Below are positions 1 through 10,368 of a stretch of 64,000 bases of DNA, one piece after another. Made by a program: the position numbers and the translations under genes. The notes under the pieces are model-generated. The model did not search any database and had not been told where the DNA came from. It saw nothing but the letters and a program-made list of their open reading frames with translations. Numbering within the stretch: the first letter of the stretch is position 1; each line of letters begins with the position of its first letter. The stretch lies in contig NC_089459.1 in NCBI RefSeq assembly GCF_026210795.1, positions 2,294,001 through 2,358,000 of the forward strand, in the 5' to 3' direction. This stretch comes from Rhizophagus irregularis (taxonomy: Eukaryota > Glomeromycota > Glomeromycetes > Glomerales > Glomeraceae).

Positions 1-442
1 CGTCCTTTTACCGATCATAAAGTTCTTATTACTGTTTTTGACTTTAGCTCTTGTCTGGCTATTTTGGCCAAATCTCGTCTCAAACAGAAAAAAGAATTGC
101 GTACTATCTTTTCTTATACCTCCACCTCAGTTGAACAATGGAATAATTTTACCACTGAGATGGATGATTCTCTTGAAGTGTATTTAGACAGACAATATAA
201 TTCTCGTCTTGATTTATCTTCTCTTTCTCTTGATCGTATGTGGCATGCCTTGAAAGCTGCCGTACTTAGTGCTGCAATTGAAACATTATCTTTTCAAAAA
301 GTCTCCAACATGCACCGACATTCATACTCTCCCGAATTAACTAAACTTATTGCTATTAACAAGTTTTTAGATCGATTTTTATATCGTCTTACAACTCGTC
401 ATTTTAATTGGCCTACTCAAATTTCGCAGATGACTGCCACTA
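1..442 (+). pseudogene. LINE: end of endonuclease domain and linker
   Basis: Frame 1 is open from the first base. It begins with the TDHKVLITVFDFS stretch expected at the end of an APE-type endonuclease, which carries a catalytic Asp-His near its C-terminus. A helical linker of about 120 residues follows, leading towards the reverse transcriptase. The frame stays LINE-like up to the MITE at 443. The remainder of the linker lies between the two MITEs (615-787), where sequence after the first MITE resumes in frame. The endonuclease core is outside the window. Confidence 0.75.
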
Positions 443-614
443 TACATGCCACCCAAATTATTTTGGGCTGCCGTAATTATAAGTAAAATCCCAAATTCAA
501 TTATGACATCCCAAATTATTTTGGCACTTTACATAGTAAATTATATATAAATTGAATGAATTACGACATTCCAAATTATAATTATGGCATCCCAAAATAA
601 TTTGGACAGCATGT
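443..614. mobile_element. MITE with TA-type target site, in LINE linker
   Basis: A 170-bp non-coding palindromic insert. The left arm begins TACATGCCACCCAAATTATT and the right arm, reversed, begins TACATGCTGTCCAAATTATT. The arms share about 35 bp including AAATTATTTTGGG and TGCCRTAATTATA. Removing it restores an open LINE frame. The flanks suggest a TA (or TATA) duplication. No coding capacity. Superfamily unassigned; a Tc1/mariner-type MITE is plausible. Confidence 0.75.
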
Positions 615-787
615 ATAACTGCCGCTCTACCTTCCCATCTAGAGAATCTTGCATCTTTGCTTCCTGATTATTCAGTTCCTACTTATTCTACAACTCCTAT
701 ATCTGAATTTAAATCATTTTTACGATCACAGAAGAATTTAGTTTCTGCTTTTCTATCTACTAAATTCGCCTAACATCTTAGGGGAGT

Positions 788-955
788 TACACATATCACG
801 TAATATTCATTTTATTATAAACCTTACCCCCCCCTGTTAGATTTTATAACCAATCAAATTATAATATTTATAAATCATATGATTTAAATAAGTGTAACGT
901 AAAATTTTAACTACCCCCCTCCCCCCCTATAATAATTACATAATATGTGTAAGCT
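788..955. mobile_element. MITE with G/C-run arms in LINE linker
   Basis: A short insert. The left arm GGGGAGTTACACATATCACG is mirrored by the right arm, which reversed reads GGGAGCTTACACATATTATG. Both inner sides carry poly-C runs (CCCCCCCC near 830 and again near 915-927). TTA flanks both ends and may be the target duplication. It interrupts the LINE between linker and reverse transcriptase. Boundaries are good to a few bases. Confidence 0.65.
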
Positions 956-2337
956 CCCTTACGGACTCTGTAGAATACTACACCGCATTACGTGATGAAC
1001 ACTTTTCAAACTCGCTTGGCACTTTTATAGATTCTGCTTTATCAGTTGAAAAACGTTCGATTGTTCTTGACCGCGTCTTGGTTACCCTGGACTCTACTCC
1101 TACTTTATTAACGGACCCTTCGGATATTAAGCAAGCTGCTATTACTCACTTTCAATCAATTATTTCTCCTTCATTAGTCCGTTATTCTTCTATTACTTCA
1201 TTCCTTGCTCGATGGCAACAAGCTTACACTCCCCTTTCCGGTGTATCCGCTTCTTTATATGATCCCGTTTTGGCGCTTGTTTCCTTACAAGAATGGTCTG
1301 ATGTGATCTCTTCCATACTAAACAACAAAGCTTCTGGCCCTTCTAAAATCTCTTATAAAATGATTAAACATTTGTCCGGTGAAGTCTTGGATTTTTCTCT
1401 TTTACTTGCCAATACCTGCCTTTCTCGCGGTGATATTCCTGCTGATTGGCGTAAAGCCGTGGTTTATTCTATTCCTAAACCTCATGATTTTGATGCTCAA
1501 CTCAAGAACACTCGACCTATTACTCTTCTGGAAACTGTTCAAAAATATGTAGTTAAGGTCGTCACTAATCGTCTCTCTAACATCCTTGCGGACAATAATG
1601 TCCTTCAAGAAGGAAACTTTGCGGGCTTACCTGGTGGTTCTACTGATACCCCTATTAAGATGCTGGATGCAATTATCCATCAGCAGAAACATGACTCTAC
1701 TGATGATCAGGAACTATAGATCGTTTCTCAAGATATTTCTAAAGCTTTTGACTCTATGGATTTGAATATGCTTAAATTAGCTTTAGTTAGATTACACATC
1801 CCTGCGCTTTTAGTGCAATTTATTTTGAATCTTTTTACACGACATAACAATAGAATTATTACTTGTCATGGTGATACTGCTGCTTATCGAGTGCGTGTTG
1901 GTATCGATCAAGGAGAAATTATTTTCCCTCTACTTTGGATTATTTATTTAGATCCCTTTACTTACTGTTCTAAATCATGAAGCACGAGATTCTTTTATTT
2001 TAAAATCTTCAGCTCTTCTAAATTATTCTCCACTTGAATTTGAACAACATTCTTTACCTGTCTCACATTTGACTTTTATGGATGATTCTACCCTTATTGC
2101 TTCTTCGAAGGCTGGCATTGAAGATTGACTCTCTATTACTGCTGAATTTTATACTTTAAATAATGTTCAAGTTAATTCGGCTAAATATGTTCTACTCTCA
2201 TCCTCCTTTCCTTCATCGAACATAATTTTTGATCTTTTACCCTCCCCTTTAGTTACGATAACTTCTCTTTCTCTTTCTTCTTTAGCTTTGAATACTTCAT
2301 TTCGCTTTTTAGGTGTTTGGTTCTCTTTATCTGCTTC
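956..2337 (+). pseudogene. LINE reverse transcriptase domain (decayed)
   Basis: The motif order is that of a LINE reverse transcriptase. KASGPSKISYKMIKHL and RPITLLETVQKYVV cover the fingers. QDISKAFDSMD is motif A with its Asp, GIDQGEIIFPLLWIIYLDP is motif B, and LTFMDDSTLI is motif C with the Asp-Asp pair. Breaks are visible: an in-frame TAG at 1717-1719, a frame change near 1,965-1,980 just after motif B, and a TGA at 2126-2128. The Polinton TIR begins immediately after the LGVWFSLSAS stretch. Catalytic residues remain, but the protein cannot be made whole from this copy. Confidence 0.9.
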
Positions 2338-2398
2338 ACACAATGTGAAAGTGGGGGTTTAAGGACCGAAGGTCTGGCACCCCCTGAAACATTGTGTG
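2337..2398. repeat. Hairpin at the left tip of the Polinton
   Basis: The outermost 62 bases can fold back. CACACAATGT at the tip pairs with ACATTGTGTG at 2389-2398. An inner GGGGGT/CACCCCC pairing lies between them, with GACCGAAGGTC at the apex. The right tip has the same layout with a longer stem. Confidence 0.7.
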
Positions 2399-2599
2399 TA
2401 CGAATCACAGAACGTTAAAAACAATATCGATTTTCTTATTATATTAGAAGAGCTTCTATCAGTTCTAGAATCTTAATTTTTATATTATATTTCTTAATTC
2501 TGTGTAGGTTCTCCAACTTCAGAATATATATTGATTTTTATTAATATATTAGAAAAGCTTCTAACGGCTCTAGAATCTTAATTTCTATATTAACTTTTC

Positions 2600-3300
2600 A
2601 GTTATATTTATTAAATCTAACGAAAAATATTATATCAGGAATTGATTCTGCGCGTGTTAGCTCTTTAAAATAACATATTAACTACTTAAGTCTAACAAAT
2701 TTAAGTCTAATGGTCCTTATTACCCCATAAATAAGTCTAACGAAAAAAAAATCATGTGACTTTTTAAATCTAACGAACTTTTCTATATACAAGAATGCCT
2801 TCTGTACAAGCTAGCTCATTAAATAGCATATTTGTTAAATAAATCTAACGGGATTTTTGTTCCAACTTTTCCTTAATTAAGAATGGGTTCAATGCAGGCT
2901 AGCCTACTAAATAGCATATTTTATATAAAAGTCTAACGAAATGCCACCCCTGCAAAATTTGTGGAATTGTCCTAACTTTTCTTTAGTCAAGAACGGGTTC
3001 AGTATAAGCTAGCTCATTAAATAGTATAATAATTTAACAAAAAATAAGTCTAACTGTCCTAATTTCCCCTAGAATATACCGTTCTGTAATATAAGTCTAA
3101 CGAAAAATAGTATATCAGAAGCTGTCTTTATGCAGATTAGCTTATAAAATAGCATATCAAGTCATATAAATCTAACGAAACGTCACCCTGTAAAAATTCA
3201 GAAAAATCTGCGAAATTATCCAAACTTTTTCTTAGTCAAGAACGGGTTCAGCATAGGCTAGCTTATCAATTAGCATAAAACTTTAACGAAAAAATATGCT
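2600..3300. repeat. Subterminal repeat cluster in left TIR
   Basis: About six degenerate copies of a 100-150-bp unit. Shared parts are GTCTAACGAAA, AGTCAAGAACGGGTTCAG and a box such as GCTAGCTCATTAAATAGCAT (variants near 2,660, 2,810, 2,910, 3,010, 3,140 and 3,260). The same cluster is mirrored in the right TIR (about 46,750-46,935 and 49,576-50,080). Repeats of this kind near element ends are typical binding sites for integrase or replication proteins; that role is inferred. Confidence 0.65.
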
Positions 3301-3385
3301 CTAACTAAAAAGCAAGTCTAATGAAATGCCCAGCTAAATTCTGGTTAAAATTAAGGTATAAAGCTAGCCGAAATGGTCTTTTAAT

Positions 3386-3766
3386 TTATTCTGGCCGGCA
3401 ACTATCACAATATTCTCCTTCTTCTAATTTTATCGGATGGAAGCATTCCCTGCAGAGAGTAATATTAAGCTTTGCAAGCGCATCTCTATGAGTAACCATT
3501 AATTCCTCAAAAGTTCTTTCTCGTATCTCTGATCGAAGTCTTTCTTGTAACTCTGATCGAAGTCTATTATAGTGTTGGGTAACATAGTACCCTCTGATAT
3601 GTAATGGGCATCGTCCACAAGCTGAAGCAGTAGGTTTACCACAATCGGAACAAGGTATACGTTTTTTAGCCTTCCAATGGAAGCGACATCCTTCAGGCCT
3701 AGTACTAGGATTTTCACAAGCCTTTCCGGTATTGCAGAGAAATGGGCAAGAATATTCACCGATCAT
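3386..3766 (-). CDS. TIR-borne small Cys-rich protein (left copy)
   Basis: A 126-residue protein lying wholly inside the left TIR. Cysteines come in pairs: CPFLC near residue 6, CSDCGK near 40, CGRCPLH near 52, CRECFHP near 106 and CDSCRPE at the C-terminus. This suggests zinc-binding ribbons around a charged helix (RLRSELQERLRSEIRERTFEEL). I chose the ATG at 3766 because the right-hand copy starts at the matching codon; an in-frame ATG lies 24 bases upstream. The right copy differs at about one residue (Glu versus Gly at residue 15). I do not recognise the family. Being inside the TIR, it is carried twice per element and looks whole. Confidence 0.7.
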   Translation of the reverse strand: MIGEYSCPFLCNTGKACENPSTRPEGCRFHWKAKKRIPCSDCGKPTASACGRCPLHIRGYYVTQHYNRLRSELQERLRSEIRERTFEELMVTHRDALAKLNITLCRECFHPIKLEEGEYCDSCRPE

Positions 3767-4589
3767 CCTACTTTTTATTACTAGATTCAAAAAAATTAAT
3801 TAATAATTAGTTAATGCTTCAATTTTGCAATAGCTAGAACTGCTTCAGAAAGCTTGTAAATGCTTATCTTCGGTAGGGTTTCTATGATCAAAAGTGATAG
3901 GTATATAGGAAATAAATAATTAAAGAAAAAATTATATAAGCAAGTAATAGTGTGACGGTTAGAGATAACACCATGGTTAGAAAAACAAGAAATGATAAAA
4001 AAGATACAATCTGTAAACGTTGTGGTCATGAATGCTCAACACTCCAAAAACTTTGTGAGCATCTTAAGCGAAAAAATCCATGCAGACCAAAAACTGATAC
4101 TCCAATTCAAGCACCAATTCAAGTTATTCAAGAAGTTAACCAACAATCCGTTCAAGAAGCTAATCAAGAATTACCCACTCAAACACCTAATAAAGATACT
4201 AAAGATAACGAACAAAGAAAAAAGCAAGATAAAGGAAAAAATCGAAGAAGGGAAAAACCAAAAGAGGTTATCCCAACATCTGAAACTTCTAGTCGAAAAG
4301 AGGATACATATAAAGGAAAGCAGTTTATTAGCCAGGAAAAAGCAGACAGATGGGTCAATCCAAATGCCCGAAAGCTAGGTGAGCATTATAAGTTATGGGG
4401 AGCAAGATTATATAAAAGATGGGTACAAGATCTTGGACTAGGAGATTGTAAAAGACCAGAAAACTTAAATGATTGCAAGCTTCTTTGCACTGGTCGAAAT
4501 CAAAAAAATCGGACATATGGAAAATCGGCCAAAAATCAGACCAAAATTGACTAACATTATAAATCGGCACATCTGATTGATGCCAATCA

Positions 4590-5345
4590 GACAATTTGAT
4601 AAAAATTCAGCAAAAAATCATTATATTTGATTGACGGCTGATTGATGCTGGTTGAAATTAAAAAAAAAAATGGACAAAATAGCAAATCAACCTAAAATTT
4701 GCCCAATATTCAAATATGCACTTCCGATTTATGGAAAATTGACAATTCAATAAATATTCAATAAAAATTCAATAAAAATTCAGCAAAAAATCATTATATT
4801 TGATTGACGGCTGATTGATGCTGGTTGAAATTAAAAAAAAAATGGACAAAATAGCAAATCAACCTAAAATTTGCCCAATATTCAAATATGTACTTCAGAT
4901 TTATGGAAAATTGACAATTCAATAAATATTCAATAAAAATTCAATAAAAATTCAGCAAAAAATCATTATATTTGATTGACGGCTGATTGATGCTGGTTGA
5001 AATTAAAAAAAAAAATCTGACAAAATGGCAAATCAACCTAAAATTTACCCAATATTCAAATATGTACTTCAGATTTATGGACAATTGACAATTCAATAAA
5101 AATTCAATAAAAATCCAACAAAAATTTGTTAAAAAATCATTATATTTGATTGACGGCTGATTGATATCAAAAAAAAATCTGACAAATTTGTAAATCAACC
5201 TAAAATTTACAATATTCAAATATGTACTTCAGATTTATGGAAAATTAACAATTCAATAAAAATTCAATAAAAATTTAGCAAAAAATTATCATATTTGATT
5301 AACAGCTTAAAATTTGCCTAATATTGTCTGATTTATGGCACTTTT
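4590..5345. repeat. About 178-bp tandem repeat, four copies
   Basis: The unit contains ATTGACGGCTGATTGATGCT, GCAAATCAACCTAAAATTTG, CAAATATGTACTTCAGATTT and several AATTCAATAAAAATTC runs. Copies start near 4,610, 4,790, 4,970 and 5,150, with a degraded part after 5,280. Non-coding. It forms part of the left arm of the CACTA-like element. Confidence 0.8.
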
Positions 5346-5759
5346 ATATCAAATTGCACTGGTCGAAATCAAAACTTTTGGGCATAGAAAAATTGTCTCA
5401 ATTTCAGAAGTTATTCGAATAAACGATTTTTCAAAATCAACTTATGATGTACTAAGCCGCAGCCACAGTAAAATTAATCTGGCAATTAGTTGATCTATTA
5501 CCGAATTTAGACTTTATTTAAACTAAAGTTTCGAAACTTTATCTTCATCTAACTTCATTCCTAAACAAAACGGTTTTAAACGTTTTGGGATTTTTTTTTA
5601 ATTTTTTATCGGAAATAATGTTCCAATTTTTAACATTTTTATTTTTTACGAAACGTTTTTTAACTTTTCATTTAATATTTTCAATCGGAACATTAGTTAA
5701 CGTTCTGATTTTATTAATTTTTTTTTGCAAAACTATTACTTTAAAAAACGTTTTCTAAC

Positions 5760-7545
5760 ATTTTTTTTTATACTTTTATATAGGAAATCGGCTCCTACTT
5801 GGATACTGATTTCCAAAGGTAAGTTTCGAAACAAAAGTTTCGAAACTTTAAAAAACGTTTTTTAATATTACTAAAAACGTTTTTTTTTACTTTTGTATAG
5901 GAAATCAGCTCCAACGTGGACGCCGATATTCCAGATAAGTTTCGCATTTTCGAAACTTCTTTGAAAAAAACGTTTAACGTTTTTTTTTTTAATATTATTG
6001 TAGGAATACCGTAAAGTTTCGAATTTTCGAAACTTTTTGACAAAAATTAATAAAAAACGTTTAATTTAACGTTTTTTATTATATTTTATTATTTTTTTTT
6101 GCAGGGAAATCGGCTCCAATATGAATACCAGAATCCTGCAGGTAAAGTTTCGATTTTTCGAATCTTTTTGAAAAAAATTAATAAAAAACGTTTAATATAA
6201 CGTTTTTTATTATATTTTATTATTTTTTTTTGCAGGGAAATCGGCTCCAATATGGATACCGGAATCCCACATGCAAAGTTTCGATTTTTCAAAACTTTTT
6301 GAAAAAAATTAATAAAAAACGTTTAATATAATGTTTTTTATTATATTTTATTAATATTTTTGCAGGGAAATCGGCTCCAATATGGATACCGGAATTGCAC
6401 ATGCAAAGTTTCGATTTTTTGAAACTTTTTGAAAAAAATTAATAAAAAATGTTTAATATAACGTTTTTTATTATATTTTATTAATATTTTTGCAGGGAAA
6501 TCGGCTCCAATATGGATACCGGAATCCCACATGCAAAGTTTCGATTTTTCAAAACTTTTTGAAAAAAATTAATAAAAAAACGTTTAAATTTAACGTTTTT
6601 TTATTATTTTTATTAATTTTTTTTGCAGGAAATCAGCTCCAAATTGGATATCGGAATCCTGCAAGTAGTTTCGATTTTCGAAACTTTTTGACGCAATTAA
6701 TAAAAAAACGTTTAAATTAACGTTTTTTTATTATTTTTATTATTTTTTTTTTGCAGGAAATCGGCTCCAAATTGGATACCGGAATCCCGCAAGTAAAGTT
6801 TCAAAGTTTCGAAACTTTACGAAACTTAATAAAAAAACGTTTAAATTTAACGTTTTTTTATTATTTTTATTAATTTTTTTTGCAGGAAATCGCTCCAAAT
6901 TGGATATCGGAATCCTGCAAGTAGTTTCGATTTTCGAAACTTTTTGACACAAATTAATAAAAAAACGTTTAATTTAACGTTTTTTTTATTATTTTTTATT
7001 ATTTTTTTTTGCAGGAAATCGGCTCCAAATTGGATACCGGAATCCCGCAAGTAAAGTTTCGAAGTTTCGAAACTTTATGAAACTTCGAAACTTTATGAAA
7101 CTTAATAAAAAAACGTTTAAATTAACGTTTTTTTATTAGATTTTATTATTTTTTTTGCAGGGAAATCGGCTCCAAATTGTACCAGAATCCCGCAGGTAAA
7201 GTTTCGTCGAAACTTTTGACGCAAATTAATAAAAAAAACGTTTAATTTAACGTTTTTTTTATTATTTTTTATTATTTTTTTTTGCAGGAAATCAGCTCCA
7301 AATTGTACCGGAATCCCGCAGGTAAAGTTTCGATTTTTTGAAACTTTTTGACGAAACTTAATAAAAATGTTTAATTTAACATTTTTTATTATATTTTATT
7401 AATTTTTTTGTATGGAAATTGGCTTCGATTTGCCATCCTACAGGTAACGTTTTGATTTTTGAAACTTGAAACTTAAAAAAAAACGTTATTTTAATGTTTT
7501 TTCTTTTTTTTTTTGTAGGAAAATCATCTCCAATTTGTAGAAACA
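5760..7545 (+). repeat. Micro-exon-like tandem array A (about 15 units)
   Basis: Units of about 110-145 bp (mostly near 128) repeat from about 5,780 to 7,520. Each has a T-rich tract ending GCAG, ATAG or GTAG, then a core of about 35-37 nt beginning GAAATCGGCTCC, then in most units a donor-like GTAAAGTTTCG or GTAAGTTTCG. Between cores lie GTTTCGAAAC palindromes and a longer AAACGTTTAAATTTAACGTT palindrome. In 36-nt units the core reads EIGSKLDTGIPQ in one frame. Some units have lost the donor GT (near 5,935, 6,272 and 6,532) and one near 6,003 is truncated. Splice signals are read from sequence only. Confidence 0.75.
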
Positions 7546-7639
7546 AATGGGAATTAAGGAATTTAACGTATACCGGATTTGTTAGAAAGTTGGGATGATT
7601 TTTGGTGAAATTGTTTTATATGTATATGTAATATTTTAA

Positions 7640-7960
7640 ATTTCAGAATAAAATTTACTGTAATTTGCGATACAATTCAGAATACAAATCAGAATAAATT
7701 TTTTACTACAAATCGGAATAAATTTTACTACAAATCAGAATAAATTTTACTACAAATCGGAATAAATTTTACTACAATTCGGAATAAATTTTACTACAAA
7801 TCAGAATAAATTTTACTACAAATTGGAATAAATTTTACTACAAATCGGAATAAATTTTACTACAATTTGGAATAAATTTTACTACAATTCAGAAAATTTT
7901 GTCACAAATTTACCATAATTCAGAATAAATTCACTGCAATTCAGTAAATTTATGAATAAT
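7640..7960. repeat. Short direct repeats (about 25 bp) in CACTA-like right arm
   Basis: Around ten copies of AATTTTACTACAAATCGGAA and variants (AATCAGAATAAATTTTACTA) in direct order. Clustered short subterminal repeats are where CACTA transposases bind in characterised elements, so a binding function is plausible but inferred. Confidence 0.7.
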
Positions 7961-8859
7961 ATTTTTTAAACAATTCGGATTAAAAATACTAAGCAATTCA
8001 GATACAATTCAGACATTCTGATCGGCATCGATCGGCCTGCCAATCAGAACTTTGCCTAAATTAATAAATCGGCCATATTTATCACCAAATTCAGCCTAAA
8101 ATCAGACATCTGATTTCTAGCCGATTTGGACTATTTCGACCAGTGTTGTCATGACCTGGATCAATATGATCCTAAAGCACATAGACTTTCTACAAAGAAG
8201 GAGTTAGAGAAAGATGGGAAATGGTTCAGACAAGAACCTCAAGTTCCAGAAGCTGATCCCGAAGCAGGTCCTGGTCCAGTAACTCAGATGCATAGAGAAA
8301 AGGCAAATAATAAGGAATTCAGGCGTTTGGGGGAAATTACTGATGAACAAGAAAGAGATCTAGAATTTAGGGAGCAAGATGATTTAGGCACGGCAGTTAA
8401 AAGAAGAGCTATACATCAGGAAGTTACAAAAAAAATATACATTACATGTACATTTATGCAAATCATATACATTGCAATATTCATTCTTTTTAATGTACAA
8501 GTAATATTTAACATTAATGAGCATCATCAATGCAATTTTTATCATGATGTGCAGCATTTAATAATAAATATTCAATGTACATTAAAGTTTTTATTTTTAT
8601 TTCATATATAAGTTATAGTACAAATTATAAAGACTAAAAAAGAAGCCAAAAAAATTCGGTCATGTAATAAAATGACCATATTTTGACTTAATTTTAGCTG
8701 ACGGAACGTTAAACTTTGACTAAAATTAAACCATGGCTAAAAGAAACTGGCTGATCAGACTAGTCTAATTATGGTTTGTGTGCCGAAAGATAATCTTTTT
8801 ACTGTAAAGTTTAAAAAAAATAAACTTTTTTTCTTTTTTTCTAAAAAAATTATTCTCTC

Positions 8860-10226
8860 TTTTTTTTAGGTATTAAATCGGTAAAGTTTCAAAGTTTCAT
8901 TTTTTGAAGCTTTATTTTTTTTTTTTGTCTTTTTTTAAAATAAAAAATTTTTTTTTCTTTTTTTTTTAGGTATGTATCGACTTTGATGTTACGCTTTAAA
9001 TCGGTAAAGTTTTGAAAGTTTTGTTTCGTTTCTTTCAGAACTTTATTTTTTTTTAAACTAATTTTTTTTTTCTTTTTTTAGGTATGTATCGGCTTTGACG
9101 TTGCGCTTTAAATCGGTAAAGTTTTGAAAGTTTCGTTTCTTTCAAAACTTTATTTTTTAAACTAATTTTTTTTTCTTTTTTTTTTAGGTATGTATTGGCT
9201 TTGACTTTGCTCTTCGCTTTCGAAACTTATTTTTTGTAGATATCGCCTTGTCCCTAGGCTTTGAATTGGTAAGTTTCCTTTGAAATTTTTTTTAGTAAAT
9301 TTTTTTTTTGAAAAAAATTTGGCTTAATTTTATTTATTTTTTTTTTAGATATCGGCTTCTTCGAATTGGTAAGTTTGAAGCAAAACTTACATATATATTT
9401 TTTTCTTTTTGATTTTTTTTTTGATTTTTTTTTTTTGTAGATATCAGTTTTCGACTTTGAACTTGAATATGCCGATATGGTAAGTTTTGATTTGAAAATT
9501 CAAAACATTATTTTTTAATTTATCTTTTTTTTAATTTTTCTTGTATTTTTTTTTTAATAGGTGTCGGCTTCTTCAGCTTTGAGACTTTGATCTGGTAAGT
9601 TTCAATTTGAAATTTGAAACTTTTAATATATTTATTTTTTTAATTTTTCGTATTTTTTATATAGGTGTCGGCTCCTTTGGCTTTAGAACTTTGATCTGGT
9701 AAGTTTCGATTTGAATTTCGAGACTTATGTTTTTTTTAATTTGTTTTTTTTTTAATTTTTCTCGTATTTTTTATAGGTGTCAGCTTCTTTGGCTTTAGGA
9801 CTTCGATCTGGTAAGTTTTGATTTGAATTTCAAAACTTATGTTTTTTTTAATTTATTTTTTTTAATTTTTCTCATATTTTTTTATAGGTGTCAGCTCCTT
9901 CGGCTTTAAGACTTCGATCTGGTAAGTTTCGATTTAAATTTCAAGACTTATGTTTTTTTTAATTTATTTTTTTTAATTTTTCTCGTATTTTTTTATAGGT
10001 GTCGGTTTCCTTTGGCTTTAGGACTTTGATCTAATAAGTTTCGATTTGAATTTTGAAACTTAATTTTTAATTTATTTTTTTTTTAATTTTTCTCGTATTT
10101 TTTTCAGTTATAAGTGTTGATTCCTTCAGCTTTAGGACTTTGATCTGGTAAGTTTCGATTTAAAAATTTGAAACTTATTTTTTTAATTTATTTTTTTTTT
10201 AATTTTTCTTGTATTTTTATATAGGT
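8860..10226 (+). repeat. Micro-exon-like tandem array B (about 13 units)
   Basis: Units of about 105-125 bp, each with a poly-T tract ending TAG (TTTTTATAG or TTTTTTTAG), a short core and GTAAGTTTCG. The best-kept cores (near 9,560, 9,665, 9,778, 9,889, 10,000 and 10,120) start GTGTCGGCTCCTT, end CTTTGATCTG and span 34 nt. Earlier units (8,970-9,250) start GTATGTATCGGCTTTGA. Array A shares the TCGGCTCC box right after the acceptor and the GTAA-GTTTCG donor. Because 34 nt is not a multiple of three, skipping one unit would shift frame. Confidence 0.75.
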
Positions 10227-10363
10227 ATCGCCTCCATAATGGGATCAGTAAAGCATTCAGATCGTGTGTCAGTAATGGTGACTTCAGTAAGAACGGAGAA
10301 GGCACAGGAGCACGTAACGATAGATTATTTACAGGGAACAACCGAGACTGCAGGTCCTTTCTA
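10226..10363 (+). CDS. Possible terminal exon following array B
   Basis: After the last acceptor (TTTTTATATAG near 10,222) a frame stays open for about 46 codons to a TAA at 10,361-10,363. It reads MGSVKHSDRVSVMVTSVRTE and onwards, and its base composition is visibly less AT-rich than the surrounding sequence. It has no donor and ends in a stop. That is what a last exon of a transcript running through array B would look like. The peptide is not recognised. No evidence of expression can be seen. Confidence 0.35.
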
Positions 10364-10368
10364 AGTTT

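Larger units (their letters stand above)
1..2337 (+). mobile_element. LINE retrotransposon, 5' portion (interrupted by the Polinton)
   Basis: This is the left part of a non-LTR retrotransposon whose 5' end lies outside the window. The order is endonuclease tail, linker and reverse transcriptase, and it continues beyond the Polinton at 50,349. The reading frame on both sides of the Polinton meets at the codons for Ala-Ser within the target duplication GCTTC, so both parts belong to one element. Two small MITEs sit in it, at 443-614 and about 788-955. In-frame stops and a frame change show it is dead. RNase H and a C-terminal Cys/His knuckle in the right part place it with RNase H-bearing LINEs (Tad/I-like); the clade call is tentative. 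Confidence 0.9.
2338..3965 (+). repeat. Left terminal inverted repeat of the Polinton
   Basis: It runs from ACACAATGTGAAAGTGGGGG to GTGACGGTTAGAG and matches the reverse complement of 46,080-50,348 with few differences. Contents from the outside inwards are a terminal hairpin, AT-rich sequence, a set of GCTAGC-bearing subterminal repeats, a small Cys-rich gene (3386-3766, minus strand) and a short AT-rich tail. It lacks the pogo insertion present in the right TIR, so it shows the empty site. Confidence 0.93.
4488..8145. mobile_element. CACTA-like non-autonomous element with internal micro-exon array
   Basis: The TIRs start CACTGGTCGAAAT at 4488 and end ATTTCGACCAGTG at 8145. The target duplication is TTG (4485-4487 and 8146-8148). 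A CACT-type terminus with a 3-bp duplication is characteristic of the CACTA/CMC group. No transposase is visible. Contents in order are an arm with CGGCCAAAAATCAG-type repeats, a roughly 178-bp tandem repeat, a second internal CACTGGTCGAAATC near 5,352, the micro-exon-like array A, short direct repeats, and a right arm rich in AATCAGA/CGGCC. It sits inside a Polinton gene. Confidence 0.8.

Noticed and set aside
5795-7050. Several minus-strand reading frames of 60-80 codons through array A
   Set aside because: They repeat every unit, read the T-tracts as poly-Lys/Phe/Ile, and run opposite to the splice-like signals. Repeat shadows.
5760-10226. CRISPR-like or ordinary satellite interpretation of arrays A and B
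   Set aside because: A CRISPR array needs short identical repeats and unique spacers; here whole units of 105-145 bp are repeated. A plain satellite would not be expected to keep AG and GT signals around a short core.
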